From Pseudomonadota bacterium (lineage in GTDB: Bacteria > Pseudomonadota > Gammaproteobacteria > Acidiferrobacterales > Acidiferrobacteraceae), in assembly GCA_021784755.1 (NCBI GenBank), contig JAJYHM010000004.1, forward strand, positions 1 to 52,114: a stretch of 52,114 bases of DNA, given 5' to 3'. The position numbers were made by a program, and so were the translations under genes. Under the pieces are notes generated by a model, which did no database searches, was not told the DNA's origin, and saw only the letters and a list, made by a program, of their open reading frames with translations. This document shows, piece by piece, positions 33,184-43,072 of this stretch (within the stretch, counting starts at the first letter, position 1; every line of letters starts with the position of its first letter).

Positions 33184-35538
33184 ATGGCTGTTCAGTTGGT
33201 AGACTACCCGGAGCTCCTCGAGGACCTAGGCGATCATGCCAAGGAGGTTCTGGAGGCCAATTGGCACGAGGCGGCGCGTGTCTTCACGTCGCGTGGGCTC
33301 GAGGCCTATCTCCAGGGCGCAAGCAGTCTGAAGGCCCTCGGTCGCGGGAGCGACCTTGTGGCGGCCTTCGTCGAGTCGGCACCGCAGGTGGCGCGCGAGA
33401 TTGGCGAGCAAGCGGTATTCGAGATGCTCTCGACTGCCATCCGCATGTATTCCAAGACGAGCGCCCAGGTCTTGTCGCTGTTTTTCGCAAGTGGTCCAGT
33501 GGTGGCCCGCAGGCTCGGTGAGATTGAGCTTTTTCGCGGTTACTTGCTCCTCATTGATCAATTGCTCGCGCAGGCCCCGCAAGGGGTGCGGCCGATGCTC
33601 GGCAAGATCGACGTCTTGCTCGACCAGATGACCTTGGGCGGCCTGCGCCGTTGGGCCATGTGGGGCGTTTCGGCTTACCGCAACGACTTCGCGGCGCAAG
33701 CGGACTTTTTTGGACTGGCGAGCGCGCAGGCGCAGGCCGTGATGCAGAAGGAACGGCGCGGTGTCTTGTTCATCGACATCCAGCGTCGCCTCGTGATGTA
33801 TCTGCGGGCGCTATGGGGGCGCGATTTCTTTCTGAGGCCCACATCGGGCGATTTCGAGACGCGTGAGGGCTACCGGCCCTATATCGAGGACTACTTCATC
33901 TATGTCCCGGATGCCTACGATGATTGGGAAAACGCTCAGGGGGAGAGGACTGCGGCCCTCGAGTTGTTCCGTGCGGCGGCCGCGCACGCGAGCGCGCATG
34001 TGGTGCTCTCGCGCTTCGACGCGCGCTTCGAGCTTGCGCCGGCGGCCCAGCGCCCATGGATCGGTCTACTCGAAGATGCGTGGGTGGAGCGCCGCGCCAT
34101 AGGCAAGTTCCCGGGGCTCTATCCCCTATGGCGTCAACTTGCGACGGTGCAGGCTTCGGTCGATAGGGGCGCAGAGCCCGACCTTGCCGAGGTCCTCGCG
34201 CGCGCGGCGCGCGCCTTGCTGGATGCGGATTATGAGGACGAGCACCCGCTGGTTGCGCGGGTGCGCGAGGCCTTTGCGCGCCTCCCGGAGGATGACGGCG
34301 ATCGTTATACACCCATCGTGGAGGCGGCCGTGGAACTGGCCGCGCAGGCGGAGGCGGAGGGGTTGCGCTACACGCCGGCAGTTGAGACGAGCTTGATCCC
34401 CTATCGCGACGACAACCGCTACCTATGGACTCCGCCGGCTTCCGCGAGTCTAGGAGACCCGCTCGCCGGTGGCCAGCCGCAGGTGCGTAAGTATGTGAGC
34501 ATCATGGAGATGATCAATACGGTTGACGTGGAAAACGCAGGCGATGACGCTCAGGAGGTCTGGGTGTTGTCGACCGAGTTCTACGAAGACGATGGGGTGA
34601 CCCTGAATGAGCGCGAGGGAAAGATACCGATCTCCCAGCCCATGACGTACTCGGAATGGGATTATCAAACGCAGCTCGAGCGGCCCCTGTGGGTGACGCT
34701 CTATGAGAAGCGCCCGAAAATGGGCGATCCCGAGGTGGTGAACGGCTTCCTCGAGCAGCAAAAACCCCTCGTGCAGCGTTTGAAGAAACTGATTGAGGCC
34801 GTGCAGCCTCAAGGCGTAGTCCGGGAGCGCAAGGTCGAGGATGGCGACGATATCGATATCAATGCAGCGGTGCTTGCGTTGAGCGACATCCGCATGGGTC
34901 AACAGCCCGATCCGCGCATCGGTATCCGCACCCGGCTCCATGTCCGCGATTTGTCGGTGATGCTGTTGATCGATCTGTCAGAATCCACGAACGACACATT
35001 GCGTTCGCGCGCCGAGGGTGACGTCACGGTCTTACAGCTGGCGCGCGAGGCAGCGGCCTTGTTGGCCCAGGCGCTGGAGCGCATCGGTGACCCGTTCATG
35101 CTCTGTGGTTTTGACTCAAACGGGCGCCATGACGTGGAATTCTATCGCTTCAAGGAGTTCGATGCGCCCTACGATGATAAAGTGAAGGGGCGTCTGGCCG
35201 GGATGACGGGCCAGCTATCGACGCGCATGGGCGCGGCCTTGCGGCACGCGGGCACGATTATGGACCGGCGCGCCAGCCAAAAGAAGCTTGTCATTCTGTT
35301 GACGGATGGCGAGCCTGCGGACAACGATGTGCGGGATCCGCAATATCTGCGCTTCGACACCAAGAAGGCGGTCGAGGAGTTGACGCGTAAGGGTGTCCGC
35401 ACCTTCTGCTTGTCCTTGGACCCCTATGCGGACGAATATGTTTCACGGATCTTCGGGGCACGGAATTACCTCGTCATGGATCACGTGGACCGGTTGCCGG
35501 AGAAGCTCCCGCAGCTCTACATAGCGATGACGAAATAA
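33184..35538 (+). CDS. cbbO: RuBisCO activase adaptor CbbO
   Basis: The 784-residue partner of CbbQ, with a long helical N-terminal part and a C-terminal von Willebrand A domain (about 590-784) carrying the MIDAS DxSxS motif at D597-S599-S601 (LLIDLSEST). The vWA domain binds RuBisCO and the CbbQ hexamer remodels it to release inhibitory sugar phosphates. Here cbbO lies after mcdAB and is separated from cbbQ by the DAB genes. dabB follows after 15 bases. Confidence 0.94.
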   Translation: MAVQLVDYPELLEDLGDHAKEVLEANWHEAARVFTSRGLEAYLQGASSLKALGRGSDLVAAFVESAPQVAREIGEQAVFEMLSTAIRMYSKTSAQVLSLFFASGPVVARRLGEIELFRGYLLLIDQLLAQAPQGVRPMLGKIDVLLDQMTLGGLRRWAMWGVSAYRNDFAAQADFFGLASAQAQAVMQKERRGVLFIDIQRRLVMYLRALWGRDFFLRPTSGDFETREGYRPYIEDYFIYVPDAYDDWENAQGERTAALELFRAAAAHASAHVVLSRFDARFELAPAAQRPWIGLLEDAWVERRAIGKFPGLYPLWRQLATVQASVDRGAEPDLAEVLARAARALLDADYEDEHPLVARVREAFARLPEDDGDRYTPIVEAAVELAAQAEAEGLRYTPAVETSLIPYRDDNRYLWTPPASASLGDPLAGGQPQVRKYVSIMEMINTVDVENAGDDAQEVWVLSTEFYEDDGVTLNEREGKIPISQPMTYSEWDYQTQLERPLWVTLYEKRPKMGDPEVVNGFLEQQKPLVQRLKKLIEAVQPQGVVRERKVEDGDDIDINAAVLALSDIRMGQQPDPRIGIRTRLHVRDLSVMLLIDLSESTNDTLRSRAEGDVTVLQLAREAAALLAQALERIGDPFMLCGFDSNGRHDVEFYRFKEFDAPYDDKVKGRLAGMTGQLSTRMGAALRHAGTIMDRRASQKKLVILLTDGEPADNDVRDPQYLRFDTKKAVEELTRKGVRTFCLSLDPYADEYVSRIFGARNYLVMDHVDRLPEKLPQLYIAMTK

Positions 35539-35553
35539 GTAGGGAAGGATGTG

Positions 35554-37245
35554 ATGGCTACGGGATTGCTTGCGATTTTAGTGCCGGCCTTGCCGATGAT
35601 CTCGGCCGCGATACTATTGGCGTTTTTTCGCGCCAGCAGGCGGCCTGCGGCGCGCTTGAGCGTGGCTGCGATGAGCGTCACCCTGGTACTTGCCCTGACC
35701 TTGCTCGTGCATCATATTCTCGTGGGCAGCGCCGCTCAGGTCGAGCCCCTGGGGTCCTTCGGCAGCCTTTGGATCGATCCTTTGAGCCTTGTCCTTTGGA
35801 CCTTCGTGTCGGGGATCAGTCTTATAGTGCACATCTATTCGGTGCGCTATATGGTTGAAGAGCCCGGGTATGCGCGATTTTTCGCGCTCCTCGACCTCAT
35901 GACCGCAGTCATTCTGGTCATGGTCTCGGCGGCGGATCTCCTCACCTTGGTCGTCGCATGGTTCCTGGTAGGCGTCCTTTTGTATTTTCTCCTCGGTCAT
36001 GACCATCGGCGGGCGGCCGCCGGACGCTATGCGTTCTGGACCCAGATCACATATCGGTTTGGAGATCTGCCTTTGTGGTTCGCGGCCTTGATCCTGATCC
36101 ATACGTACCATAGTGTCTCGCTGCCGGTCATCTTCTCGCGCATCCAGGCGGCGCCCCATGTGCAGCTCTGGGGAATGCCGGTACCCGAACTCACGGGCTT
36201 TTTGCTCGCCACAGCGGCTTTTGCGCGTTCGGCGCAATTTCCGCTGCATATCTGGCTGCCTTATACCATGGATGGGCCGACCCCGGTGTCGGCCTTGATG
36301 CACGCCGGTATCGTCAACGCGGGCGGTTTCCTCTTCAATCGCTTCGCCCCTTTGTTCGAGCACGCCGGGTGGGCCCTGCATTGGGCGTTCGGGGTTGGTC
36401 TTGCCACCGCGATCATAGGATCTGGGCTCATGCTCATGCAAAACGACATCAAACGCTCGCTCGGGTACTCGACCATGGGCCAGATGGGTTTCATGGTCAT
36501 GGAGTGCGGGCTCGGGGCCTTTTCTCTGGCGGTGTTCCATCTGATTGCCCACGGCTTCTTCAAGGCATCGCTGTTCCTTGGGGCAGGCGATGTCATAGGC
36601 GACGCGCGGGTGCATGATGGCGTTCCACCCGATCCGATCTATACCTCCGTGATCGAGCGTCGTCCGGCCAAACCCTCGCGGCTACCTTTGCTCGTGGCGG
36701 CGAGTCTTACCGTGCTCGTGCCGGTCGTGGTGTTGAGTCTTGCGCACTTCTTCGTCGCGGAGCATCTTTTTTTCGAGCAAGGGGTCGTGGTGCTGCTGTT
36801 CTTCGGCTGGGTCACGGGGGCGCAGGCGCTGTTCGCGGCCCACAAGATGTCCCGACAGGACCCCTGGCGGCTCATGCTTGGCATCCTGGCTTCATTTGTC
36901 GTGATCGTGGTCGGCTATACGCTGATCAGCCATTATTTCGGCAATTTCCTTTATCCCAACGAAAAGATGAGCCTCGCACTCTACAACGCGGCGAGCATTC
37001 ACCGCCTCTCATTCGATGCGCTCGTGCTTTTTTTGGCGGCGATGTTCGTGGGGGGCTGGGCGCTCACATTTTTCGCAGACTCGTTCGAATTGGGGCGCGA
37101 TCTCGGCGGCCGTGGGCGGAGCGTCTATTTGGGGATCTACGCACTCTTGTCGCGCGAGCTCTACGTGGCCGACATCTACGAGCGGCTGGGTCAGATCGTT
37201 GTGCACGGGTCGCGGCGCCTGAACGTTTGGCTTGGGTGGTGCTGA
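35554..37245 (+). CDS. dabB: DAB inorganic-carbon pump, membrane subunit DabB
   Basis: A proton-conducting membrane protein of the NuoL/MrpA family (563 residues, some 14 hydrophobic segments; WLPYTMDGPTPVSALMHAG is the antiporter-like signature). With DabA it forms the energy-coupled CO2-hydrating pump that accumulates bicarbonate. Start 35554 was chosen because AGGGAAGG ends 5 bases before it; a GTG one codon earlier is possible. It is the first gene of the DAB block inside the carboxysome operon. Confidence 0.93.
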   Translation: MATGLLAILVPALPMISAAILLAFFRASRRPAARLSVAAMSVTLVLALTLLVHHILVGSAAQVEPLGSFGSLWIDPLSLVLWTFVSGISLIVHIYSVRYMVEEPGYARFFALLDLMTAVILVMVSAADLLTLVVAWFLVGVLLYFLLGHDHRRAAAGRYAFWTQITYRFGDLPLWFAALILIHTYHSVSLPVIFSRIQAAPHVQLWGMPVPELTGFLLATAAFARSAQFPLHIWLPYTMDGPTPVSALMHAGIVNAGGFLFNRFAPLFEHAGWALHWAFGVGLATAIIGSGLMLMQNDIKRSLGYSTMGQMGFMVMECGLGAFSLAVFHLIAHGFFKASLFLGAGDVIGDARVHDGVPPDPIYTSVIERRPAKPSRLPLLVAASLTVLVPVVVLSLAHFFVAEHLFFEQGVVVLLFFGWVTGAQALFAAHKMSRQDPWRLMLGILASFVVIVVGYTLISHYFGNFLYPNEKMSLALYNAASIHRLSFDALVLFLAAMFVGGWALTFFADSFELGRDLGGRGRSVYLGIYALLSRELYVADIYERLGQIVVHGSRRLNVWLGWC

Positions 37246-37246
37246 C

Positions 37247-38014
37247 ATGGGCCTGATGTGGTGTGTGCTCGCCGCCGCGTTTTTGCCGCTTTTCCCTTTG
37301 AGCTGGCTTTTCAATCGCGCGGTGGCGAGCCTGCCCGTCGGCGCCGTCCAAGGGGGGGCAGCATTGTTGTTGCCGCAGCTTGGGCTTGCGCTCTTGCATT
37401 GGGCTCCAGCGGTTCAAGCCTGGCCGCGTATGGAACGCGAGGGGGGGATGGTCGTGGCGACGGTATCTGCGTTGCTTTACGCCGTGCGCGCCCTGAGTGC
37501 CCGCGACCTAGGTATTTGGACGCGACTGGTCTTGAGCTCGGGTCTTGCAACAATATGGCTCGCCTGGTGGGCGGGGACGCCGATTTCGGCGTTACGCGTG
37601 ATGGCGCTGGGCTGGAGCTTGCCGGCAGGGGTGGCCTTGGTGCTCACCGGCGTCTTGGTACGACGCGCAGGGGGTGCCTATATAGGCCTGCAGGGCGGCC
37701 TGGTGGCAGTGATGCCGCGCATGACGACAAGCCTTGTGATTGCGGTCCTCGCGTTGACCGCGACGCCTGTATTCTCGCCGTTTTTCGCCCTGTGGAAGGG
37801 GCTCGGATCAGTCCCTGTGGCCTGGCTTCCATTTTGGTTACCGCTCCTCTTTCTGTGGGGATGGGCCGCCGGGCGGCTCTTTCAAGACCTGCTCTTTGGC
37901 GACTATCGTGGCGAGCCGGTGACTGACATCGGGCGCGCGGGGGTCGTGTTGATCGCCTTGGTATTTGTGGCGAGCGTGGCTTTGAGCTTCGCGGCGAACG
38001 GGGGCCTGTTATGA
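37247..38014 (+). CDS. Membrane protein of the DAB operon
   Basis: A 255-residue protein with about eight hydrophobic segments, between dabB and dabA. It starts one base after the dabB stop and overlaps dabA by 4 bases (ATGA). I do not recognise a family beyond distant similarity in character to NADH dehydrogenase-like subunits. As far as I recall, an extra membrane gene also occurs in the DAB1 operon of H. neapolitanus, so it may be an accessory subunit. The function is inferred from position only. Confidence 0.75.
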   Translation: MGLMWCVLAAAFLPLFPLSWLFNRAVASLPVGAVQGGAALLLPQLGLALLHWAPAVQAWPRMEREGGMVVATVSALLYAVRALSARDLGIWTRLVLSSGLATIWLAWWAGTPISALRVMALGWSLPAGVALVLTGVLVRRAGGAYIGLQGGLVAVMPRMTTSLVIAVLALTATPVFSPFFALWKGLGSVPVAWLPFWLPLLFLWGWAAGRLFQDLLFGDYRGEPVTDIGRAGVVLIALVFVASVALSFAANGGLL

Positions 38015-41000
38015 CACTGACGCTCGGCGACCGTTTGAAAGTGCGCGCCATGGTATATGTCGCGAGCGAGCCGATACCCAGGTTTTGGCCCATGCGCACC
38101 TTCATACACCACAATCCGCTTTATGGTCTGGAGGGTAAGTCCTTCCCCGAGGCGGTGGCGGAGGGGGGTCGCCTGTTTCACGCCCGCGGCTATCTGGAGC
38201 GCTCGCAATATCAACGCTATCGCCGTGAGGGCAAGGTCGATGATGAGCATTTGCGCCGACGGATAGCGGGGTTCCTATCCTCCCGCGCGGATGTCCCTGT
38301 GGGACTCGATCTCGAGGCCTGGCTTTGGCATATGGCAACCGCCGGCGAGCAATCGAGGACCCTGAAAAGCGGCGATTGGATCGATGGCGCAAGGCTTGCC
38401 GCTGCCCTAAGAGGCGAGGTGGTCGCGGTGCCCGAGGGGGATATCGATCCGTCTTTGCGGACTGTCCTCGCGCGCCACTACTCGTCGGAGTCGCCGGTCT
38501 ACAGGCATGTGGATGCGCTCTTTGGCACGACGATTGGGGCGACCCTGGATGATCTGCTCGCAAAGAGTTGCCTCGATTTCTTCGATGAGGGGCAGTCGGC
38601 CTGGCAGGCGCCGGGCCGTGAGGCAGGGTTCTATGAGGCGTGGAAGGAGCTGGCACGCCGTAACGCGCGGTTTCTTCTGCGCGGTTTACATCTGCGCCAA
38701 GTGCTTGCCGAGGAGGAGACGGCGGAAGGTATGATCGCCTACATCCTACGGCGGCTGGAGGTTCCGGAGGAGGCTTGGCAGGGCTATATTACGCACGAGC
38801 TCACGCGCATGCACGGGTGGGCCGGTTTCATTCGTTACCGCATGAGCGCCCAGCATTATTATTGGGCACAGCGCTACCCGGCGGACCTCGTCGACTTCCT
38901 TGCGGTGCGCATGGTGCTCGGTTTTGCGCTCCTTCAGGAGGGAAGCCGACATCATGGCACGCCGGCCTCTGCCGCCGAGGTCACTTCGCTGCTCAATAGC
39001 GAACCACGCCAGGCCTATCTGCGCCACGCGCTTCACGGCGGTACGGTGCTCCCTGCTTGGGCGCACGAGATCGACGATGCCCTGGCGCGGGGGCGCCCGG
39101 CGCGGATCGCGCACATGGCTACGGCCTATGTCGTCGCGCGCACCCAGTGGGAGAACGAGCGCGCCGCGGCATCGCTGCGCGCGCTCGCGCGTGGTGTCGG
39201 CAGCCGCGCGGAAGCAGCGCTTGAGTCGCTCGACTCGGCGCATCTCGATGGTTTGCTCACGGTGTTGCGGGATTGGGAGGACACCGAGGGCTATATGTGG
39301 CTGCAGGCCATGGAATCACACTACATCGACGAGCTTGTCGCCAAGATCCATCGACCCCGAAGCGAAGAGCGCAGCGATCGTCGGCCGTTCGCACAGGCCT
39401 TGTTTTGCATCGACGTGCGCTCAGAGCCCATGCGCCGTCACCTGGAGGCCTTGGGGGACTATCAGACTTTTGGGATCGCCGGGTTCTTTGGGATACCGCT
39501 TGGCTATCTGGAGTTTGGCAAGGGCAGCGAGGCGCATCTCTGTCCGGCAATGCAGACGCCGAAGAATCTGGTTCTGGAGATACCGGCAGGACTGGATCTG
39601 GAGGAAGAGCCCCTCTATGACGCCCTGCAGCATGTCTTGCACGAGCTCAAGGCCTCGGTGCTTTCGCCGTTTGTGGCCGTGGAGGCGGTGGGTTTGCTCT
39701 TCAGTCTAGGCTTGGTGGGGCGGACGCTCGCCCCCTTAGGTTACCATCGTTGGCGCGCGCGCTTGCGCGCGGGCAAGCCCGTCACGCGGCTCTTGCTCGA
39801 TAAGTTGAGTCCTGAGCAAGCGGATTCCATCATCCGCGCCGTGCAGCGGGCCATGATCGTGCGGGCGTTGGCGCGCGAGCTGCGCATCCCGCGCGATACG
39901 GTCACCGACGACGATGTGCGGAACCTGCGAGAGGTGGCTCTAGGCCGCGAGAAGGGGCCGAGCGTGCTCGCTCAACGGCTTGGCATGACGGACGCCGCGG
40001 AGCGCGACTTCCTGGAAAAGTTGCGCGGTGTCTATCGCATCGATCGCGCGGTGACAAGCCTGCAGATGGGACGCTTGGGGCGCATCGGCTTTAGCATTGA
40101 AGAGCAGATGCGATACGTAACCCAGGCCTTGCTTTCGATAGGCCTCGACCGCAATTTCTCGCGCTTCGTGCTCTTGATCGCCCATATGAGCCAGAGCGAG
40201 AACAACCCCTACGAATCGGCGCTGGATTGCGGCGCCTGCGGCGGCGGCAAGGGGCTGCCCAATGCCCGGGCCTTGGCGACCATGGCCAATAAGCCAGAGG
40301 TTCGCCGCCGCTTGCGTGAGCGCGGCATCGTGATCCCCGAGGACACATGGTTTCTGCCGGCCATCCATAACACAACTACGGACGAGATCGAGCTCCATGA
40401 CCTCGATCTCCTGCCGGCACGCCACCTCCTTTATCTCGAGCGGCTGCGCAGCGGTTTGAATGCCGCGAGTCGCCGCTGCGCCGCGGAACGCATGCCTCAA
40501 CTTGGGACCGGATCGCGGCTGGCGGCGGATCCTTTGGCGGCGGCAGCGTTTGCGCAACGTCAAGCCCACGACTGGTCGCAGGTGCGCCCGGAGTGGGGGC
40601 TTTCGCGCAACATCTACGCCATCGTCGGTCGGCGCAGTCTTACCGAGGGGGTCAATCTGGACGGCCGCTCCTTCTTGCAGTCCTATGATTACCGTCTCGA
40701 TCCGCGTGGCCGCCTTCTGGAGAACATTCTCACGGGCCCCTTGGTGGTGGGGGAGTGGATCAATCTGGAACACTATTTTTCGGTGGTCGACACGGAAAGC
40801 TACGGGAGCGGCAGCAAGGTCTACCATAACGTTGCCGGACGTTTCGCGGTGATGACCGGGAATCAAAGCGACCTGCGCACGGGCCTCCCGACCCAGACGG
40901 TACTCAAGGACGGTCAACCGTATCACGAGCCGCTACGGCTCATTGCCTTGGTGGAGGCACCCCTGGAATTTGCCCAGCGGACTGTCGGGCGCATCGCTAA

Positions 41001-41160
41001 GGTGCAGGCCCTCATCAATGGCGGGTGGGTGCGGCTTTTGGTCATTGACCCTGAGGACGGCTATCGGGTGCACGTCTTGGACGACGGCGCGTTCACTGTC
41101 CACCCACGCTCGGCGCGTAGCATGCAGGCGCCATCCACGAACCCGGTCTTGGAGGCTTAA
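38011..41160 (+). CDS. dabA: DAB inorganic-carbon pump, catalytic subunit DabA
   Basis: A large peripheral protein (DUF2309, 1049 residues) with a beta-carbonic-anhydrase-like zinc site that hydrates CO2 in one direction, driven by DabB. Putative zinc-site residues are C466 and D468 (FCIDVRSEPMRRH), H725 and C740 (DCGACGGGKG). The H-to-C spacing of 15 equals that of the characterised H. neapolitanus DabA2. It ends 2 bases before the PII-like gene. Confidence 0.94.
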   Translation: MTLTLGDRLKVRAMVYVASEPIPRFWPMRTFIHHNPLYGLEGKSFPEAVAEGGRLFHARGYLERSQYQRYRREGKVDDEHLRRRIAGFLSSRADVPVGLDLEAWLWHMATAGEQSRTLKSGDWIDGARLAAALRGEVVAVPEGDIDPSLRTVLARHYSSESPVYRHVDALFGTTIGATLDDLLAKSCLDFFDEGQSAWQAPGREAGFYEAWKELARRNARFLLRGLHLRQVLAEEETAEGMIAYILRRLEVPEEAWQGYITHELTRMHGWAGFIRYRMSAQHYYWAQRYPADLVDFLAVRMVLGFALLQEGSRHHGTPASAAEVTSLLNSEPRQAYLRHALHGGTVLPAWAHEIDDALARGRPARIAHMATAYVVARTQWENERAAASLRALARGVGSRAEAALESLDSAHLDGLLTVLRDWEDTEGYMWLQAMESHYIDELVAKIHRPRSEERSDRRPFAQALFCIDVRSEPMRRHLEALGDYQTFGIAGFFGIPLGYLEFGKGSEAHLCPAMQTPKNLVLEIPAGLDLEEEPLYDALQHVLHELKASVLSPFVAVEAVGLLFSLGLVGRTLAPLGYHRWRARLRAGKPVTRLLLDKLSPEQADSIIRAVQRAMIVRALARELRIPRDTVTDDDVRNLREVALGREKGPSVLAQRLGMTDAAERDFLEKLRGVYRIDRAVTSLQMGRLGRIGFSIEEQMRYVTQALLSIGLDRNFSRFVLLIAHMSQSENNPYESALDCGACGGGKGLPNARALATMANKPEVRRRLRERGIVIPEDTWFLPAIHNTTTDEIELHDLDLLPARHLLYLERLRSGLNAASRRCAAERMPQLGTGSRLAADPLAAAAFAQRQAHDWSQVRPEWGLSRNIYAIVGRRSLTEGVNLDGRSFLQSYDYRLDPRGRLLENILTGPLVVGEWINLEHYFSVVDTESYGSGSKVYHNVAGRFAVMTGNQSDLRTGLPTQTVLKDGQPYHEPLRLIALVEAPLEFAQRTVGRIAKVQALINGGWVRLLVIDPEDGYRVHVLDDGAFTVHPRSARSMQAPSTNPVLEA

Positions 41161-41162
41161 TC

Positions 41163-41489
41163 ATGAAATCTTTGAATCTCAGTCCTTTGAAAAAACTCGA
41201 GATCATCCTCGAGGGTGTTCACAAAGAGTTCGCGACGGATCTCTTGGATCGCGCGGGCTTGAAGGGCTACACCATCGTTGGCAACCTCTCGGGCAAGGGC
41301 AGCCATGGTATGTATGAAGGCCATGTCATGTTTAACGAAGACGATGCGCTCATCATGATCATAGCCGCGGTGGGTGAAGAGCTGGTGCGGCCCATTCTTG
41401 AAGGTTTCGCACCCTTCTTCGAGCAGCATACGGGGGTGGTGTTCGTCTCCGATATTCAGGTCAGCCGTCTCGTGAAGTTCAAGAGCTGA
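41163..41489 (+). CDS. Carboxysome-associated PII-like protein
   Basis: A 108-residue PII-superfamily protein that lacks the uridylylated Tyr51 context of GlnB/GlnK. The GSHGMYEGHVMFNED stretch occupies the T-loop side. In other carboxysome operons such a protein (CPII) binds adenine nucleotides with bicarbonate and is thought to tune inorganic-carbon uptake. Its place directly after dabA makes DabAB a plausible partner. Confidence 0.88.
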   Translation: MKSLNLSPLKKLEIILEGVHKEFATDLLDRAGLKGYTIVGNLSGKGSHGMYEGHVMFNEDDALIMIIAAVGEELVRPILEGFAPFFEQHTGVVFVSDIQVSRLVKFKS

Positions 41490-41528
41490 TGGTCGCCCGT
41501 GCCTGATTCCACTTAAAGAGGGTCTCCC

Positions 41529-42332
41529 ATGTCTGATCTGGAAAAGCAGTACCGCATCGAGAATGAACCGTATTACAAGGAGGTGAGCGACGAGATTGCG
41601 CTCTTCGAGGCCGCCTACGCCGCGCGCCTGCCCATGATGGTGAAGGGACCCACGGGCTGCGGCAAGTCGCGCTTCATCGAATATATGGCTTGGCGGCTCA
41701 AGCGGCCGCTCGTGACCGTTGCGTGCAACGAGGATATGACCGCGTCGGACCTCGTGGGGCGTTTCCTGCTCGACAAAGATGGTACCAAATGGCAGGACGG
41801 CCCGCTCGCGACGGCGGCGCGACTGGGCGCCATCTGCTATTTGGACGAGGTCGTCGAGGCGCGTCAGGATACGACGGTAGTCATCCACCCGCTCACGGAC
41901 CATAGACGCAACCTGCCTTTGGACAAGAAGGGTGAGTTGATCCACGCGCACCCCGATTTTCAGTTAGTCATTTCCTACAATCCCGGTTACCAGGCGGCGA
42001 TGAAGGATTTGAAGCAGTCGACCAAGCAGCGGTTTGGGGCTTTGGATTTCAATTACCCCGATCGCGAGATCGAGATTGAGATCGTAGCCCACGAATCCGG
42101 GGTGTCGACCGACGTGGCGGGGAAACTCGTGTCGGTCGCGGAACGATCGCGCAACCTGAAAGGCCACGGGCTCGACGAAGGGTTGTCCACGCGCATGTTG
42201 ATCTATGCGGGATCCTTGATGCAAAAGGGTGTCGACCCGCTCGCCGCCTGCAGTGTGGCCTTGGTGCGACCGATGACCGACGATCCAGACATGCGTGACG
42301 CCCTCGACGCTGCGGTGGGGACCTTCTTCTGA
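41529..42332 (+). CDS. cbbQ: RuBisCO activase AAA+ ATPase CbbQ
   Basis: A 267-residue MoxR-type AAA+ protein with Walker A GPTGCGKS (about 40-47), Walker [12 protein letters not shown] and the C-terminal lid [11 protein letters not shown]. Hexamers pair with CbbO to reactivate inhibited RuBisCO. It follows the PII-like gene after 39 bases and ends the long carboxysome/DAB transcript; csoS1D behind it seems to have its own promoter. Confidence 0.95.
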   Translation: MSDLEKQYRIENEPYYKEVSDEIALFEAAYAARLPMMVKGPTGCGKSRFIEYMAWRLKRPLVTVACNEDMTASDLVGRFLLDKDGTKWQDGPLATAARLGAICYLDEVVEARQDTTVVIHPLTDHRRNLPLDKKGELIHAHPDFQLVISYNPGYQAAMKDLKQSTKQRFGALDFNYPDREIEIEIVAHESGVSTDVAGKLVSVAERSRNLKGHGLDEGLSTRMLIYAGSLMQKGVDPLAACSVALVRPMTDDPDMRDALDAAVGTFF

Positions 42333-42402
42333 GGAGTCGGTCTCAGGCGGGTCGGTGTGTGGGCGGAACGCCTCGCGTCGATTGCGGCCCACGGAGCTGC
42401 GA

Positions 42403-42431
42403 TAGTCCGCGATATCGGTATCTGTTAAAAT
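42403..42431 (+). promoter_or_regulatory. Extended -10 promoter for csoS1D
   Basis: TAAAAT (42426-42431) preceded by TGt (42423-42425) is an extended -10 element. The -35 region (TAGTCC, 42403-42408) is poor. Transcription would begin about 17 bases before the csoS1D start. Confidence 0.4.
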
Positions 42432-42454
42432 CGTTCGATTGTTTTGTGTGACCT

Positions 42455-43069
42455 ATGATCCAGCTTCGCACCTATGTTTATATCGACTCGCTCCAGCCTC
42501 AGCTCGCGGCCTATATAGGCAGCGTCTCGCAGGGCTTTCTGCCCGTGCCGGGGGATGCGGCGCTGTGGGTGGAGGTGTCGCCGGGCATGGCGGTGCATAG
42601 GCTTACCGACATCGCCTTGAAGGCGACGAGGGTGCATCTCTCGCAGCTCGTGATCGAGCGCGAGTTCGGGGCTATGGTCATCCATCACCGCGATCAGAGC
42701 GACGTCCGAGACGCGGGGCAGGCAGTTTTGGCGCGCTTGGGTGCGGGGCAGGAGGATCGCAAGGCCTGCCGGATCACCTGGAGGGAGATCATACGCGGTA
42801 TGATGCCGGACCATACCGTGCTCATCAATCGGCAGAACCGCCGTGGATCCATGATCCTTCCCGAACAGAGTATGTTCATCCTGGAGACCGAGCCTGCGGG
42901 GTATATCATCTATGCCGCCAACCAGGCGGAGAAGGCCGCGAATATCACTTTGGTCGACGTGCGCGCGGTGGGTGCCTATGGGCGGATGATTATCGCTGGG
43001 CGCGAGGCGGACATCGACGAAGCGGCGGCCGCGGCGGTGCACGCGATACAGAACCCCTCCTGGACCTGA
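42455..43069 (+). CDS. csoS1D: Carboxysome tandem-BMC shell trimer CsoS1D
   Basis: A 204-residue protein with two BMC domains (about 1-100 and 101-204) that forms pseudohexameric trimers with a large gated pore in the shell. Segments such as [32 protein letters not shown] and [19 protein letters not shown] are CsoS1D-like. It is placed apart from the main cso genes, after cbbQ, as in other alpha-carboxysome loci. The Nudix gene starts 3 bases after its stop. Confidence 0.92.
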   Translation: MIQLRTYVYIDSLQPQLAAYIGSVSQGFLPVPGDAALWVEVSPGMAVHRLTDIALKATRVHLSQLVIEREFGAMVIHHRDQSDVRDAGQAVLARLGAGQEDRKACRITWREIIRGMMPDHTVLINRQNRRGSMILPEQSMFILETEPAGYIIYAANQAEKAANITLVDVRAVGAYGRMIIAGREADIDEAAAAAVHAIQNPSWT

Positions 43070-43072
43070 AGC

